A stretch of 64,000 nucleotides of DNA from Marmoricola sp. OAE513 (GCF_040546585.1 NZ_JBEPOC010000001.1:3720001-3784000), one strand, 5' to 3'; counted from the first letter of the stretch, positions 38,362 through 47,260 are shown. Notes: generated by a model not told the origin, from the letters alone. A program made the numbers and translations.

Positions 38362-39210
38362 TCACACGCCGAACCGGGCGCCTCCGGCATAGACGACGAA
38401 CCGGTCCGGGCGGGTGAAACCGACCAGACCGACCCCGGCCTCGGACGCCAGGCGCACCGCCAGCGAGCTGGGTGCGCCGACGGCGACCACCGCGCCGATG
38501 CCGGACACGACCGCCTTCTGCACCAGCTCGAAGCCGACCCGGCCGCTGAGCACCAGGACACCGGGGACGCTCGCTCCGGCGAGGATCCTGCTGCCGACGA
38601 CCTTGTCGACCGCGTTGTGACGCCCGACGTCCTCGCGCACGACGACGAGCTCGCCGCCCTCGGTGAACAGCCCCGCGGCGTGCAGACCGCCGGTGCGCTC
38701 GAAGACGCCCTGGTGCTCGCGCAGCGCCTGCGGGAGCGCGCCGACGACCGCGGCGCCGATCACCGGCCCGGGCTGCCCGGGCTGCCCAGCCTGCCCGGCC
38801 GGCACGTCGCGCAGCACGTCCGCGATCGACTCACTGCCGCAGACGCCGCAGGCCGAGCTCACCAGGCGGCTCTCGGGCAACCGCAGCGGCGCTCGGTCGC
38901 TCTCGACGGTGACCACGTTGAACTCCTCGAGGTCGCTGAGGTCGGCGTCGGTGCAGTAGCGCACGGCGGAGACGGCGTCGCGCGCGAGGACCTGCTCGTG
39001 CACGAGCCACCCGACGGCCAGCTCGAAGTCGTGTCCGGGAGTGCGCATGGTCACCCCCGCGCGCCGAGCCGGGGCGCCGGGCCAGGCCAGCCTGATCTCG
39101 AGGGGCTCCTCGGTCGCGAGCCGGTCCTCGTGGTGGGTGGTGAGGTCGGGACGGACCTCGGTCACCCGGGTGCGGACGGTCGGGCCGGGGCGACGTTCGC
39201 GTGCTGTCAC
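38362..39210 (-). CDS. fdhD: Formate dehydrogenase accessory sulfurtransferase FdhD
   Basis: Sulfur carrier from a cysteine desulfurase to the molybdenum cofactor of formate dehydrogenase. It has 282 residues with EEPLEIRLAWPG, PGHDFELAVGWLVHEQVL, the redox Cys motif SSACGVCGSESI and EDVGRHNAVDKVVGSRIL. A short repeat AGQPGQPGP follows the Cys motif. GTG start overlaps the preceding minus-strand stop (GTGA). No formate dehydrogenase gene lies in the window, so its client is elsewhere. Confidence 0.93.
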   Translation of the reverse strand: MTARERRPGPTVRTRVTEVRPDLTTHHEDRLATEEPLEIRLAWPGAPARRAGVTMRTPGHDFELAVGWLVHEQVLARDAVSAVRYCTDADLSDLEEFNVVTVESDRAPLRLPESRLVSSACGVCGSESIADVLRDVPAGQAGQPGQPGPVIGAAVVGALPQALREHQGVFERTGGLHAAGLFTEGGELVVVREDVGRHNAVDKVVGSRILAGASVPGVLVLSGRVGFELVQKAVVSGIGAVVAVGAPSSLAVRLASEAGVGLVGFTRPDRFVVYAGGARFGV

Positions 39211-41676
39211 GCGTACCGCTCCCGCGCGCGCAGGCGGCACCGGACCTCGTCCCCGGCATCGATCAGGACGCGCCGGATGCTCGGGTTGAGGTCGGGATCG
39301 CCCAGCAGCGCCTCGGTCCGCGCGAGTGTGGCGTCGTCGTCCTGCGTGATGGGGTAGAAGAACAGGGCGCCGTCGGCGAGTCCCCAGCCGGTGCGCACCG
39401 CCGTGGTGGCGGCGACCTCGTCGAAGAAGCGTTCGGCGTACGGAGCGACCACGGCGTCCTGGCCGCGTCCCCAGAACCCGGTGCCGATGGCCTCGACCTC
39501 GTAGTTCGATGCCGCTGCCTCGCCGGTGAACCGTTGCCAGGCCCACGCCTTCGCGTCGGCATCCGCGAGGCGGGCGTGGCACCAGGCGTGCGCGACCTGG
39601 GACTTGGCGTCGTTGGCCGCGGCGAGCTCGCGGTCCAGGTCGTCGGAGTCCGCGAGGCCGAGAGTGGTGCGCCGCTTGAGGACCCGCCAGCGGAGGTCGG
39701 CATCCGGAACCAGCCCGCCGGGTCCGGCGCCTGCCAGCACCTCCTCGAGGTACTCGTCCGAGGACGCCGTGGAGATGGACGCGCGGACCGCCGCGAGCTG
39801 CAGGTCCGACCCGCGCTCGGCGGAACCCGCGCGCTGCAGGAAGGCCGCGTGCAGGCGTTCCCGCGCAGCCTGCGGATCGCGGACGACGGCGAGCAGCTTC
39901 TCGTGCACGACGCCGCGGGTGCCCTCGCCGTCGTCGCCGACCCAGGTGCCGATCGCCCCGATGGCGACGTCCTGGTCCTCGGTCGGGATCCCGGCACACA
40001 GCAGGTCGACAGCGGCGTCCGGGTCGAGACGCGCGTGGTGGACGCCGTTGCGCAGCGTGATCCACACGGACGCCCGCAGGAGCGGGTCGGTGATGCGGGG
40101 GAGGAGGGCGGGCAGCTCGGCGGCGCTGACGGGGTCGATGGTGAGATCGGCCCAGGCCTCCACCTCGGGATCAAGGATCACCGGCGCACCGCCGGGCAGC
40201 TCGAGGGGGGTGTGGTCCTGGGAGACGGTGACCTCGGAACGTTCCCAGGTCGACCCGGGTCCAGGTGGCGACACCGAGCACGTGGGTCCGGTCGACGGGC
40301 TGACCCCCCGGCGGGGTGCGGCGCAGCGAACCCGTGGCCCGGTCCAGCTCGATCCGATCCAGGCCGGCGGTGCGCAGCCACGCCCCCGTCCACGCCGTCA
40401 GGTCGCCGGCGCCTGCCCGCTCCCAGGAGTCGAACAGGTCGCGCATCGTGGCGTTCCCGAAGCGGTGCCGCTCGAAGTGGTCCCGCACGCCGCCGAAGAA
40501 GACGTCGTCGCCGACCTGGTTCGCCAGCTGGGTGAGGACGGCATGACCCTTGGAGTAGGAGATGCCGTCGAAGTCCTGCAGGGCCGCGTCCGCGTCGAGC
40601 GCCCCGTTGCCCGCGACCGGATGGGTGGACGGGCGCGAGTCCGCGGTGAGACCCCAGTTGCGGCGGTCCGTCGCCGCCCACACGAGCGCGTCGTCGAACT
40701 CGGTGACCTCGCCGGCGACCCGGTTGCCCATGTACTCGGCAAAAGCCTCGTTGAGCCACAGGTCGTCCCACCACCGCGGGGTGACCAGGTTGCCGAACCA
40801 CTGGTGCGCCATCTCGTGGGAGACCGTCGTCGCCCGCTGGATCCGGGTGCTGCGGGGCACCCGCGAGCTGAACAGCAGCGGGTCGCGGAACGTCACGCAC
40901 CCGGGGTTCTCCATCGCGCCGGCGTTGAACTCAGGCACGAACGCCTGGTCGTACTTCCCGAACGCGTAGCGGATCCCGAACAACCGGTGGAACTCGTCGA
41001 AGCACTGCTTGGTGATGGTGAACAGCTCGTCGGCGTCGGCGTCCAGCGCCGGCGCCAGGGAGACGCGGCTCAGCAGCCCCAGCGCGATGCCGTCGTGCTC
41101 GTCGTGCAGGCGGTGGTACGGGCCGGCGACGAGGCTGACGAAGTACGTCGAGAGCGGTTCGCTCCGATCGAACTCCCAGCGCCCCGGCTCGACCTCGCGG
41201 CCGGCCGCGTTCGCGGTCACGTTCCAGTCCTCGGGGGCGGACACGTGCAGCGTGTACGGCGCTTTCAGGTCGGGCTGGTCGAAGCACGCGAAGACCGACG
41301 GGGCCGCGCTCATGAAGCTCATCTGGTAGACGTACGTCCGGCCGTCGGCCGGGTCGAGGGAGCGGTGCAGGCCCTCGCCGTCGTTGCGGAACCCCATCGT
41401 GGCCTCGACCACGAGCTCGTGGGCACCCGGCGCCAGCGACAGCGGGTAGCGCCCGTCGTCCAGGGCGTCGACCGGCAGCGAGGCACCGTCCAGGACGATC
41501 GACTCCAGCGAGACCGGCTTGAGGTCCAGGAAGGTCTCCCCGCCCTGGGACGTCACCCCGATGACGGTGCGGCTGGCGAAGGTGCTCTCGTCGCGCAGGT
41601 CGAGCGTCACGTCGTACGACGTCACCTCGAGCAGGTCGAACCGGTCCCGGGACTCACTCAGCTGCAGACTGCGCAC
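39207..41676 (-). pseudogene. pepN: Membrane alanyl aminopeptidase PepN, split by a frameshift
   Basis: M1-family zinc aminopeptidase in two overlapping frames. The N-terminal frame (41676 to stop at 40171) has EFNAGAMENPGC and the zinc site HEMAHQWFGNLVTPRWWD with downstream NEAF, so the catalytic domain is complete. The C-terminal ERAP1-like domain continues in another frame, open from GTG 40274 to 39207, reading WERSEVTVSQDHTPLELPGG onward. A one-base insertion (a +1 shift) near 40245-40275 would explain it. Joined, the product would be about 820 residues, the normal length. GTG 41676 follows TAGGCT by seven bases. Sequencing error, true pseudogene, or two polypeptides that reassociate are all possible. 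Confidence 0.85.
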
Positions 41677-41680
41677 GTCG

Positions 41681-41707
41681 GCCAGCCTAGCCACGTGGCA
41701 GGCTGGC
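41681..41707. promoter_or_regulatory. Nested palindrome between divergent pepN and osmC
   Basis: GCCAGCCT (41681-41688) and AGGCTGGC (41700-41707) form an eight-base inverted repeat enclosing the perfect ten-base palindrome GCCACGTGGC (41690-41699). It fills almost all the 34 bases between the two start codons and includes the pepN -10-like TAGGCT. It is a good candidate for a shared operator. Confidence 0.55.
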
Positions 41708-41710
41708 CCC

Positions 41711-42172
41711 ATGACTGAGGACCGCCCCGATCCCCGCCCCGACCTCCGGACCGTCGAGCTCACCCGGATCGGCGAGAGCCGCTACAAGGCCACCAACGTG
41801 CGCGGGGGAGTGCTCCCGATCGGGCGGGGCCAGGATCCCGACTTCACCCCGGTCGAGCTGCTCCTCGCGGCGATCGCCGGGTGCAGCGCCATCGACGTCG
41901 ACCTGATCACCGGCAAGCGTGCGCAGCCGACGGACTTCGACGTGCACGTCGAGGGGGACAAGGTCCGTGACGAGAACGGCAACCACCTGACCAACCTCAA
42001 GGTGACCTTCGACATCACCTTCCCCGAGGGCGAGGCCGGCGACGCCGCGCGGTCGGTCGTCCAGCGGTCCATCGAGCAGTCCCGCGACCGGCTGTGCACG
42101 GTCAGCCGCACGGTCGCCCTGCCCACCCCGGTCGAGATGGTCCAGGGGGGAGCGGCTACTTCACCGACGTGA
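41711..42172 (+). CDS. OsmC family protein
   Basis: Protein of 153 residues of the OsmC/Ohr superfamily. The two redox cysteines are in LAAIAGCSAIDVDLI and QSRDRLCTVSRTV, both at the expected places. ADDITIONAL support comes from FTPVELLLAAIAGC at the N-terminal helix. Members reduce organic hydroperoxides with thiol donors. ATG start 34 bases from the divergent pepN. Its last 17 bases overlap the convergent cyclophilin gene. Confidence 0.88.
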   Translation: MTEDRPDPRPDLRTVELTRIGESRYKATNVRGGVLPIGRGQDPDFTPVELLLAAIAGCSAIDVDLITGKRAQPTDFDVHVEGDKVRDENGNHLTNLKVTFDITFPEGEAGDAARSVVQRSIEQSRDRLCTVSRTVALPTPVEMVQGGAATSPT

Positions 42173-42854
42173 TCTTCACCGGGGTCTTCGGGGCGCCGTC
42201 CGGAGCGCCGTCGGCGGTTCCCGCGGCTCCGATCGCCTTGAGGACCTTGAGGCCGGCTGCGTCGGTCTTGCCGAACACCGTGTACTCCGGGGGCAGCGGC
42301 GAGTCCGCGTAGATCAGGAAGAACTGCGAGCCGCCGGAGTCGGGCGCCGGGGTCTTCGCCATCGCGACCAGACCGTTGGAGTAGGTGCACGCTCCGGTTG
42401 CGTCGCACGGCTGCAGGCGTGGGTCGTCGGGCACCAGCTCGTCCGCGATGGTGTACCCCGGACCCCCGGTTCCGGTACCGGTCGGGTCGCCGCACTGGAG
42501 CACGTAGATGCCGCTGGTGGTGAGCCGGTGGCAGGTGGTGCCGTCGAAGTAGCCCTGCTTGGCCAGCGAGAGGAACGAGTGCACCGTGCACGGTGCCTGC
42601 TCCACGTCGAACGTGATCGGGATGGCTCCCGCACTCGTGGTGATCGTCGTCCGGGTCGCTGCGCTGGGGTCGCTGAGCTTGGCGGGGAGCTGAACGGGCT
42701 TGCTGGCCTCGCCGTCCTTCGGGTAGCTGCAGGAGACCCCGCCGTTCCCGTCGGCCTTCGGCTCGCTGGAGGAGGACTTGCCGTCGGAACCGCAGCCGGC
42801 GGCGAGGGCGAGCGGGACAAGGGCGAGGAGCGTCAGGGCGCGCAGTCGGGACAT
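42156..42854 (-). CDS. Cyclophilin-type peptidyl-prolyl isomerase lipoprotein
   Basis: Exported lipoprotein of 232 residues. The signal LTLLALVPLALAAGC gives a lipobox Cys near 21, followed by a Ser/Gly-rich linker. The cyclophilin domain (about 65-230) has TFDVEQAPCTVHSFLSLAKQGYFDG, TCHRL, and SNGLVAMAKTPAPDSGGSQFFL, so the family core including the Gln-Phe of SQFF is kept. It probably assists folding of secreted proteins at the outer face of the membrane. TACCAT lies six bases before the ATG. Confidence 0.9.
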   Translation of the reverse strand: MSRLRALTLLALVPLALAAGCGSDGKSSSSEPKADGNGGVSCSYPKDGEASKPVQLPAKLSDPSAATRTTITTSAGAIPITFDVEQAPCTVHSFLSLAKQGYFDGTTCHRLTTSGIYVLQCGDPTGTGTGGPGYTIADELVPDDPRLQPCDATGACTYSNGLVAMAKTPAPDSGGSQFFLIYADSPLPPEYTVFGKTDAAGLKVLKAIGAAGTADGAPDGAPKTPVKITSVK

Positions 42855-42880
42855 GCGCTGATGGTAGCCAGGGAAGCACG

Positions 42881-42910
42881 AAGGGCCGCGGACACCGGTC
42901 CGCGGCCCTT
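42881..42910 (-). terminator. 13-bp GC-rich hairpin after the aldo-keto reductase gene
   Basis: AAGGGCCGCGGAC (42881-42893) and GTCCGCGGCCCTT (42898-42910) pair perfectly around a four-base loop, 13 bases past the end of the minus-strand gene that stops at 42924. There is no T-run. It also insulates the cyclophilin promoter on its other side. Confidence 0.7.
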
Positions 42911-42923
42911 CGAAAGAGCTGGG

Positions 42924-43760
42924 CTACATCTCGTAGTGCTCGTTCGGGTCGCCGTCGAACCAACGACCGTCCTCGCGACCGAGCGAGGAGATCGCGTCGA
43001 CCTCGTCGTCGCTGAGCTCGAACTCGAAGATGTCACCGTTGGCCAGCTGGTTCTCCGGCTTGGTGGACAGCGGGATCGGAACGGACCCGAGCTGGAAGTG
43101 CCAGCGCAGGACGACCTGGGCCTCGCTCACGCCGTGCGCCTCCGCTGCGTTGCGGATGACGTCCTCCTCGAAGAGGCCCTTGGTGCGTGCCAGCGGGCTC
43201 CAGGCGACCGTGCGGATGCCGAGCGAGTCGTGCACCGCGCGGAGCTCCTCCTGCGGGAAGTACGGGTGCATCTCGATCTGGTTGACCGCGGGGACGACGC
43301 CGCTGGTGTCCATGATCCGGTCGAGGTGCTCGGCGGTGAAGTTCGAGACGCCGATCGTGGTGACCAGACCGTCGCGCTGCAGGTCGACCAGCGCGCGCCA
43401 GGCCTCGCTGTACTCGTCACGCTTCGGGTTCGGCCAGTGGATCAGGTGCAGGTCGATGTGCTCGAGGCCGAGACGACCGAGCGACTCGTGCGTGGAGACG
43501 ATCGCGTCGTCGTACGCGTGGTGCCGACCGGGCAGCTTGCTGGTCACGCGGAACTCGGGGCGGGGGACACCCGAGCGGCGGATGGCTTCGCCGACGGTCA
43601 TCTCGTTGCCGTAGTTCACGGCCGTGTCGATCAGGCGGTAGCCGGCCTCGACGGCCGACAGGATCGCGTCCAGGCCGTCCGCTCCCTGGAGCCCGGTCGT
43701 GCCGAAGCCCACTGCCGGGAGCTCGGTGCCGTCGTTGAGGTCATAAATCGGGATATCCAT
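42924..43760 (-). CDS. Aldo/keto reductase
   Basis: NADPH-dependent oxidoreductase with the (beta/alpha)8 AKR fold, 278 residues. Catalytic residues are present: Asp and Tyr in YRLIDTAVNYGNE, Lys in VTSKLPG and His in LHLIHWPNP. Also GVSNFTAEHLDRI and a late SVPIPLSTKPENQLANGDI for cofactor binding. ATG 43760 has GAGAAG about eight bases upstream; a longer start 12 residues upstream is possible. Resembles 2,5-diketo-gluconate reductase-type AKRs; substrate not known. Confidence 0.9.
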   Translation of the reverse strand: MDIPIYDLNDGTELPAVGFGTTGLQGADGLDAILSAVEAGYRLIDTAVNYGNEMTVGEAIRRSGVPRPEFRVTSKLPGRHHAYDDAIVSTHESLGRLGLEHIDLHLIHWPNPKRDEYSEAWRALVDLQRDGLVTTIGVSNFTAEHLDRIMDTSGVVPAVNQIEMHPYFPQEELRAVHDSLGIRTVAWSPLARTKGLFEEDVIRNAAEAHGVSEAQVVLRWHFQLGSVPIPLSTKPENQLANGDIFEFELSDDEVDAISSLGREDGRWFDGDPNEHYEM

Positions 43761-43930
43761 CAAACTTCTCACGTTTCTGCTCGCGGGCTTCAACACGGAT
43801 CACTCAGCCACGTCGTCGTGCGTTCTCTCCCCAGCGGCCGGGTTCAGGGCAACCCTAGCGAGGTTGGGCGTCCGTGTAACGCATTCAGGCCGGTAGATTT
43901 CGGACTACTGCGACAAAATGAACGGCGGAG

Positions 43931-44878
43931 TTACCCGGAGTTCCGCGTCGTTCGGGTCGGATTGGGCAGGATTTCAGGTGATTCCCGCGGCGGCGCCAGG
44001 TGCAGCAGAAGGGCTCCGACGACGACGTTCAGCGTGCTGCGTGCTCCCGCGGGGCCGGCTTCGAGGAAGTAGTGGTCGGCGCCGCGCACCACGTGGTGCA
44101 AGGTCTCGACCCCGTGCTCGCGCAGCCGTACGGCGTACCGGTCGCCCTCGGCGCGCAGGAGGTCGTTCTCGGCGGTGATCACGATCGCCGGCGCCAGACC
44201 CGTGAGGTCGAGGGCACGGACGGGGGAGGCGTACGGGGACTGCCGGGCCTCGACGTCACGGAAGTAGGTCTGCCGGACCAGGTGCAGCAGGCCGGCGGTG
44301 ATCATCGGGTGCTCGATCGTCGCCTTCTTGGACACGATCGGCTCGGCGACGTCCAACGAGGGCACGGCGAGCAGCTGGCACGCGGGGGAGAAGGAGCCGA
44401 GGTCCCGGGCCTGGAGCGCGGCTGAGGCAGCCAGGTTGCCCCCGGCGCTGAAACCTCCGATGGCGACCCTGCTCTCGTCGATCCCGAGCTCCTCGCCGTG
44501 GGTGGCGACCCAGGCAGCGACGTCGTGGCACTGCTCCTGGGCGACCGGGAAACGGACCTGCGGCGCGACGTCGTAGTCGACGTTGACCACCAGGGCGCCG
44601 GTCTCGGCCGCGACGATCCGGGCGAAGAAGTCGTCCATCTGGGGGTAGCGCATCAGGAACGCGCCGCCGTGGAAGTGCACGTACGCCGGCCGCAGGGACG
44701 TGGTGGCGACGGACGGTCGGTACACGTCGCACCGCACCAGGCCGTGCCGCGTCGGGACCTGGATCGAGGTCGGGGCGGGCAGGTCGGTCCCGCTGTAGCG
44801 ATGGTTCTCGCCGTAGCTGACGGTGCGGGGCGCCGACTTCTGGATCAGCCAGGCGCGCGCGTCGTGCAGGAGACCCAT
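43931..44878 (-). CDS. Alpha/beta hydrolase, hormone-sensitive lipase-type esterase
   Basis: Protein of 315 residues of the HSL family. Oxyanion motif VHFHGGAFLM (about 68-77), nucleophile GFSAGGNLA (about 142-150), catalytic Asp in ITAENDLLRAEGD and His in VRGADHYFLEAG. No signal peptide. Probably a carboxylesterase acting on short acyl esters. ATG with GGGAAGG a few bases upstream. Confidence 0.87.
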   Translation of the reverse strand: MGLLHDARAWLIQKSAPRTVSYGENHRYSGTDLPAPTSIQVPTRHGLVRCDVYRPSVATTSLRPAYVHFHGGAFLMRYPQMDDFFARIVAAETGALVVNVDYDVAPQVRFPVAQEQCHDVAAWVATHGEELGIDESRVAIGGFSAGGNLAASAALQARDLGSFSPACQLLAVPSLDVAEPIVSKKATIEHPMITAGLLHLVRQTYFRDVEARQSPYASPVRALDLTGLAPAIVITAENDLLRAEGDRYAVRLREHGVETLHHVVRGADHYFLEAGPAGARSTLNVVVGALLLHLAPPRESPEILPNPTRTTRNSG

Positions 44879-45019
44879 GACCTTCCCTTCGTTGCTGCGC
44901 GCCGATCGGATGGAAGCAGCGCCTACCTGAGATGACGACGGGAACGCCTTGATCCAACGTCACCCGCAGGAGGGCGTGCGCGGACGACTAGACCGCTGCG
45001 TCGCCGGCAAGGGGAGAGC

Positions 45020-45544
45020 TCAGAGTGCGTCGCGGTCGTGCAGCAGCAGCTGGAACAGCACGTGGTCCTGCCACCTGCCGGCGATGTTGAGGAAGCCCGG
45101 AGCCAGCCCGTACCGGACGAAGCCGAGCTTCTCCAGGACGCGCTGGGAGCCGGTGTTGTGCACGAGCGTTCCGGCCTCGAGCCGGTGCAGACCGAGCTCG
45201 TCGCGGGCGTGGTTGACCGCTGCGGCTGCGGCGCGCGTCGTCAGGCCGGTGCCCTGGCGCTCGTGGTCGATCCAGTAGCCGAGATTCGCGCTCTGCAAAG
45301 GGCCCCGAACGACGTTGGAGATGGTCACCCGGCCGACGATCGCGCCGTCCTGCTCGATGACGAACGGGTACTCCGTGCCGGCCCGGAGGCTGGCGACCTG
45401 GCGTGCGATGACGTCGCGCTGGCCTTCGAGGGTGAAGTAGGAGTCGGGACGCACCGGATCCCAGGGCGCGAGGTGCTCCCGGTTGGCCCGGAGGAGCGCT
45501 GCCATCGCCTCGGCGTCCTCGGGTCTCACCAGGCGGATCGTCAC
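45020..45544 (-). CDS. GNAT N-acetyltransferase, RimJ/RimL-like
   Basis: Acetyltransferase of 174 residues. IRLVRPEDAEAMAALLRANREHL at the start, then GRVTISNVV, NLGYWIDHERQGTGLTTRAAAAAVNHA with an acetyl-CoA binding Q/RxxGxG-like loop (RQGTGL), and NTGSQRVLEKLGFVRYG. This matches RimJ/RimL-type enzymes acting on protein N-termini or small amines. GTG overlaps the stop of the zinc-ribbon gene, so the three minus-strand genes from 46130 to 45020 form one operon. Confidence 0.88.
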   Translation of the reverse strand: MTIRLVRPEDAEAMAALLRANREHLAPWDPVRPDSYFTLEGQRDVIARQVASLRAGTEYPFVIEQDGAIVGRVTISNVVRGPLQSANLGYWIDHERQGTGLTTRAAAAAVNHARDELGLHRLEAGTLVHNTGSQRVLEKLGFVRYGLAPGFLNIAGRWQDHVLFQLLLHDRDAL

Positions 45545-45774
45545 GGGGCCGGCTCCCGGACGACGTCGACCATCCCGGAGCGGCCGCACCCGGGGCAGGT
45601 GCTCCGGATCTTCTTGCCGGTGGAGGAGGCCTTCCAGCGGACTCCGCCGAGGTCCCAGTAGCTGGTGCGCACGCCGCAGGACGGGCAGTGGACGACCCAG
45701 GAGCGCGATTCCCGCTCGATCTCCGCGGCGCGGTTCCCGGCGAAACGCAGCACGAGGCGCTGGGTGAGGCTCAT
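45541..45774 (-). CDS. Small zinc-ribbon protein
   Basis: Protein of 77 residues with two metal knuckles, CPSCG (about 30-34) and CPGCG (about 60-64), flanking the segment VRTSYWDLGGVRWKASSTGKK. The spacing fits a single treble-clef or zinc-ribbon fold. I know no function. It lies between a cupin gene and a GNAT gene with one-base and four-base overlaps, so it is probably made in fixed proportion with them. Confidence 0.75.
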   Translation of the reverse strand: MSLTQRLVLRFAGNRAAEIERESRSWVVHCPSCGVRTSYWDLGGVRWKASSTGKKIRSTCPGCGRSGMVDVVREPAP

Positions 45775-46130
45775 CAGAGAGCCTCGACGACTGCTGTCAG
45801 GGGCCCACCGGCGCTGCCCGTGTTGACGACGCCACGCGGCTCGATGAGAACCGCGTGCACCTCGTCCTGGGCGACCGGGCAGTGCTCGACACCCCGGGGC
45901 ACGACGTAGAGCTGGCCAGGTCCCAGGACGACGTCGCCGTCACGCAGCTGGATCGTGAGAGTTCCGGACAGCACCAGGAACAGCTCGTCGGTGTCGTCGT
46001 GCGTGTGCCAGACGAACTCACCCTGGATCTTCACGACCTTGATCTCGTAGTCGTTCAGCGTGGCGACGCGCTTGGGCGACCAGTGCTGGGTGAACAGGCT
46101 CAGCTTGTCGGCCAGGTCGACGACGTCCAT
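45774..46130 (-). CDS. Cupin domain protein
   Basis: Single-domain cupin of 118 residues. Motif 1 reads EFVWHTHDDTDELFLVLSG with the metal-binding His-X-His and Glu, and motif 2 GQLYVVPRGVEHCPVAQDEV with the third His. Such proteins act as small dioxygenases, isomerases or sensors. ATG 46130 was taken as the first Met before the conserved MDVVDLADKLSLF. First gene of a three-gene operon with the zinc ribbon and GNAT genes. Confidence 0.85.
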   Translation of the reverse strand: MDVVDLADKLSLFTQHWSPKRVATLNDYEIKVVKIQGEFVWHTHDDTDELFLVLSGTLTIQLRDGDVVLGPGQLYVVPRGVEHCPVAQDEVHAVLIEPRGVVNTGSAGGPLTAVVEAL

Positions 46131-46177
46131 GAGGACAGCATGCCAGGACTGGTAGGAGGGATGCCGATCGGTGCATG

Positions 46178-46190
46178 TTGACATAATGTC
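46178..46190. promoter_or_regulatory. GACATAATGTC palindrome upstream of the cupin operon
   Basis: An 11-base palindrome GACAT-A-ATGTC at 46180-46190 lies 50 bases before the cupin ATG on the minus strand. The overlapping TTGACA (46178-46183) is a plus-strand -35 look-alike. AT-rich for this genome, it is a candidate operator. Confidence 0.4.
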
Positions 46191-46292
46191 CCTTATCGGC
46201 GACCTATCTACGCGCAGGAACCCCTTCTGGAACGTGTTCTGACCTGGTTGGCCCTGAGAACGAGTCCTGCTGCACCTACGGCATGCAACCAC

Positions 46293-46334
46293 GTACCTGC
46301 GACGGATCCGTGCGCCGCGCGTGGTTCCTAGCGT
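46293..46334 (+). promoter_or_regulatory. Promoter of VanY-like gene, shared layout with VanZ-like gene
   Basis: GTACCTG (46293-46299) and TTCCTAGCGTCGAGG (46326-46340 region, with TAGCGT at 46329-46334) precede the ATG at 46342. The same two blocks with the same 29-base interval occur upstream of the VanZ-like gene at 51676. Confidence 0.5.
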
Positions 46335-46341
46335 CGAGGTC

Positions 46342-46857
46342 ATGAAGTTCTTCCTCCTGCTGGCCGCGGGCGCACTCGTCGCCGGCTGCACCGTCCCCAT
46401 GACCATCCAGACCGTTCCGGAACCTTCCTCCGATACTGAAATGGCTCCTCCGGTACCGAAGAAGCACACGGCGCACCGCAAGGGCCTGGACCCCGAGCTG
46501 CGCCGGGCTGTCCAGCAGGCCACCAGAGCCGCCGCGGCCGACGGCATCCAGATGAAGGTCACCAGCGGATGGCGCAGCAAGGCTCACCAGAGACGCCTGC
46601 TCGACGAGGCGGTCGCTCGCTACGGCAGCCTGGAGGAAGCGCTCAGGTTCGTCTCCACTCCGGACAATTCGGCTCACGTCACCGGGGACGCTGTGGACAT
46701 CGGCCCGACCGAGGCCGATGTGTGGCTCGAGCAGCACGGCGCCACCTGGGGCCTGTGCCGGATGTTCGCGAACGAGATGTGGCACTTCGAGCTCGCCACG
46801 ACGCCCGGAGGGACGTGCCCGGAGATGTTGCCGGACAGCAGCTACCGGAATCGTTGA
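46342..46857 (+). CDS. Lipoprotein D,D-carboxypeptidase, M15/VanY-like
   Basis: Exported lipoprotein of 171 residues. MKFFLLLAAGALVAGC gives lipobox LVAGC with Cys16. The M15 peptidase domain has TSGWRSKAHQRRLLDEAV, then SAHVTGDAVDIGPT (zinc His and Asp, about 111-124) and MWHFEL (zinc His and catalytic Glu, about 147-152). It should trim the terminal D-Ala of peptidoglycan stem peptides. ATG 46342 follows TAGCGT by seven bases. No vanHAX genes are near, so vancomycin resistance cannot be inferred. Confidence 0.87.
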   Translation: MKFFLLLAAGALVAGCTVPMTIQTVPEPSSDTEMAPPVPKKHTAHRKGLDPELRRAVQQATRAAAADGIQMKVTSGWRSKAHQRRLLDEAVARYGSLEEALRFVSTPDNSAHVTGDAVDIGPTEADVWLEQHGATWGLCRMFANEMWHFELATTPGGTCPEMLPDSSYRNR

Positions 46858-46936
46858 TCGCCGGCTCGCGTAAGCAGATCCACTCCGCCCGGGTCTCAGT
46901 TGGGTGGACCCGCCGGGTCCGATCTGGGAGCAAACG

Positions 46937-47260
46937 ATGAAACTGCGCTACCTCGTAGGTGCTGGCGCCGTCCTGTCCACGGTCGCCGTCGGCATCAGTA
47001 CGCCGCCCGCCCAGGCGGTCGACTGGTGCAGCGGAGGCCTCGTCTTCGCGACGCCCAACTATGGCGTCGCGTCCTGCGACCCTGAGGCGAAAGGCACGTA
47101 CGTCCGCGTCTCGCTGCAGTGCTACCACGTGACGCCCACGGGAACACGCGACCACTACGCCCGGTACGGCCCGTGGGTTCTGCAGAAGCGCGGCTACTCC
47201 AGCCGCGCGAACTGCGCCACCGGGGACCGCGGTGAAGGCTGGGGCATCCAGGTCAAGTAG
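46937..47260 (+). CDS. Small secreted Cys-rich hypothetical protein
   Basis: Protein of 107 residues with a signal peptide (MKLRYLVGAGAVLSTVAVGI, cut after PPAQA near 28). The mature 80 residues have four Cys (VDWCSGG, VASCDPE, SLQCYHV, ANCATG), likely two disulfides. I do not recognise the family. ATG has GGGAG six bases upstream. Its end overlaps the convergent UvrA-like gene by eight bases. Confidence 0.7.
   Translation: MKLRYLVGAGAVLSTVAVGISTPPAQAVDWCSGGLVFATPNYGVASCDPEAKGTYVRVSLQCYHVTPTGTRDHYARYGPWVLQKRGYSSRANCATGDRGEGWGIQVK

Noticed and set aside
46230-46239. GAACGTGTTC, considered as a LexA box
   Set aside because: The actinobacterial LexA site needs GAAC and GTTC four bases apart; here only two separate them.
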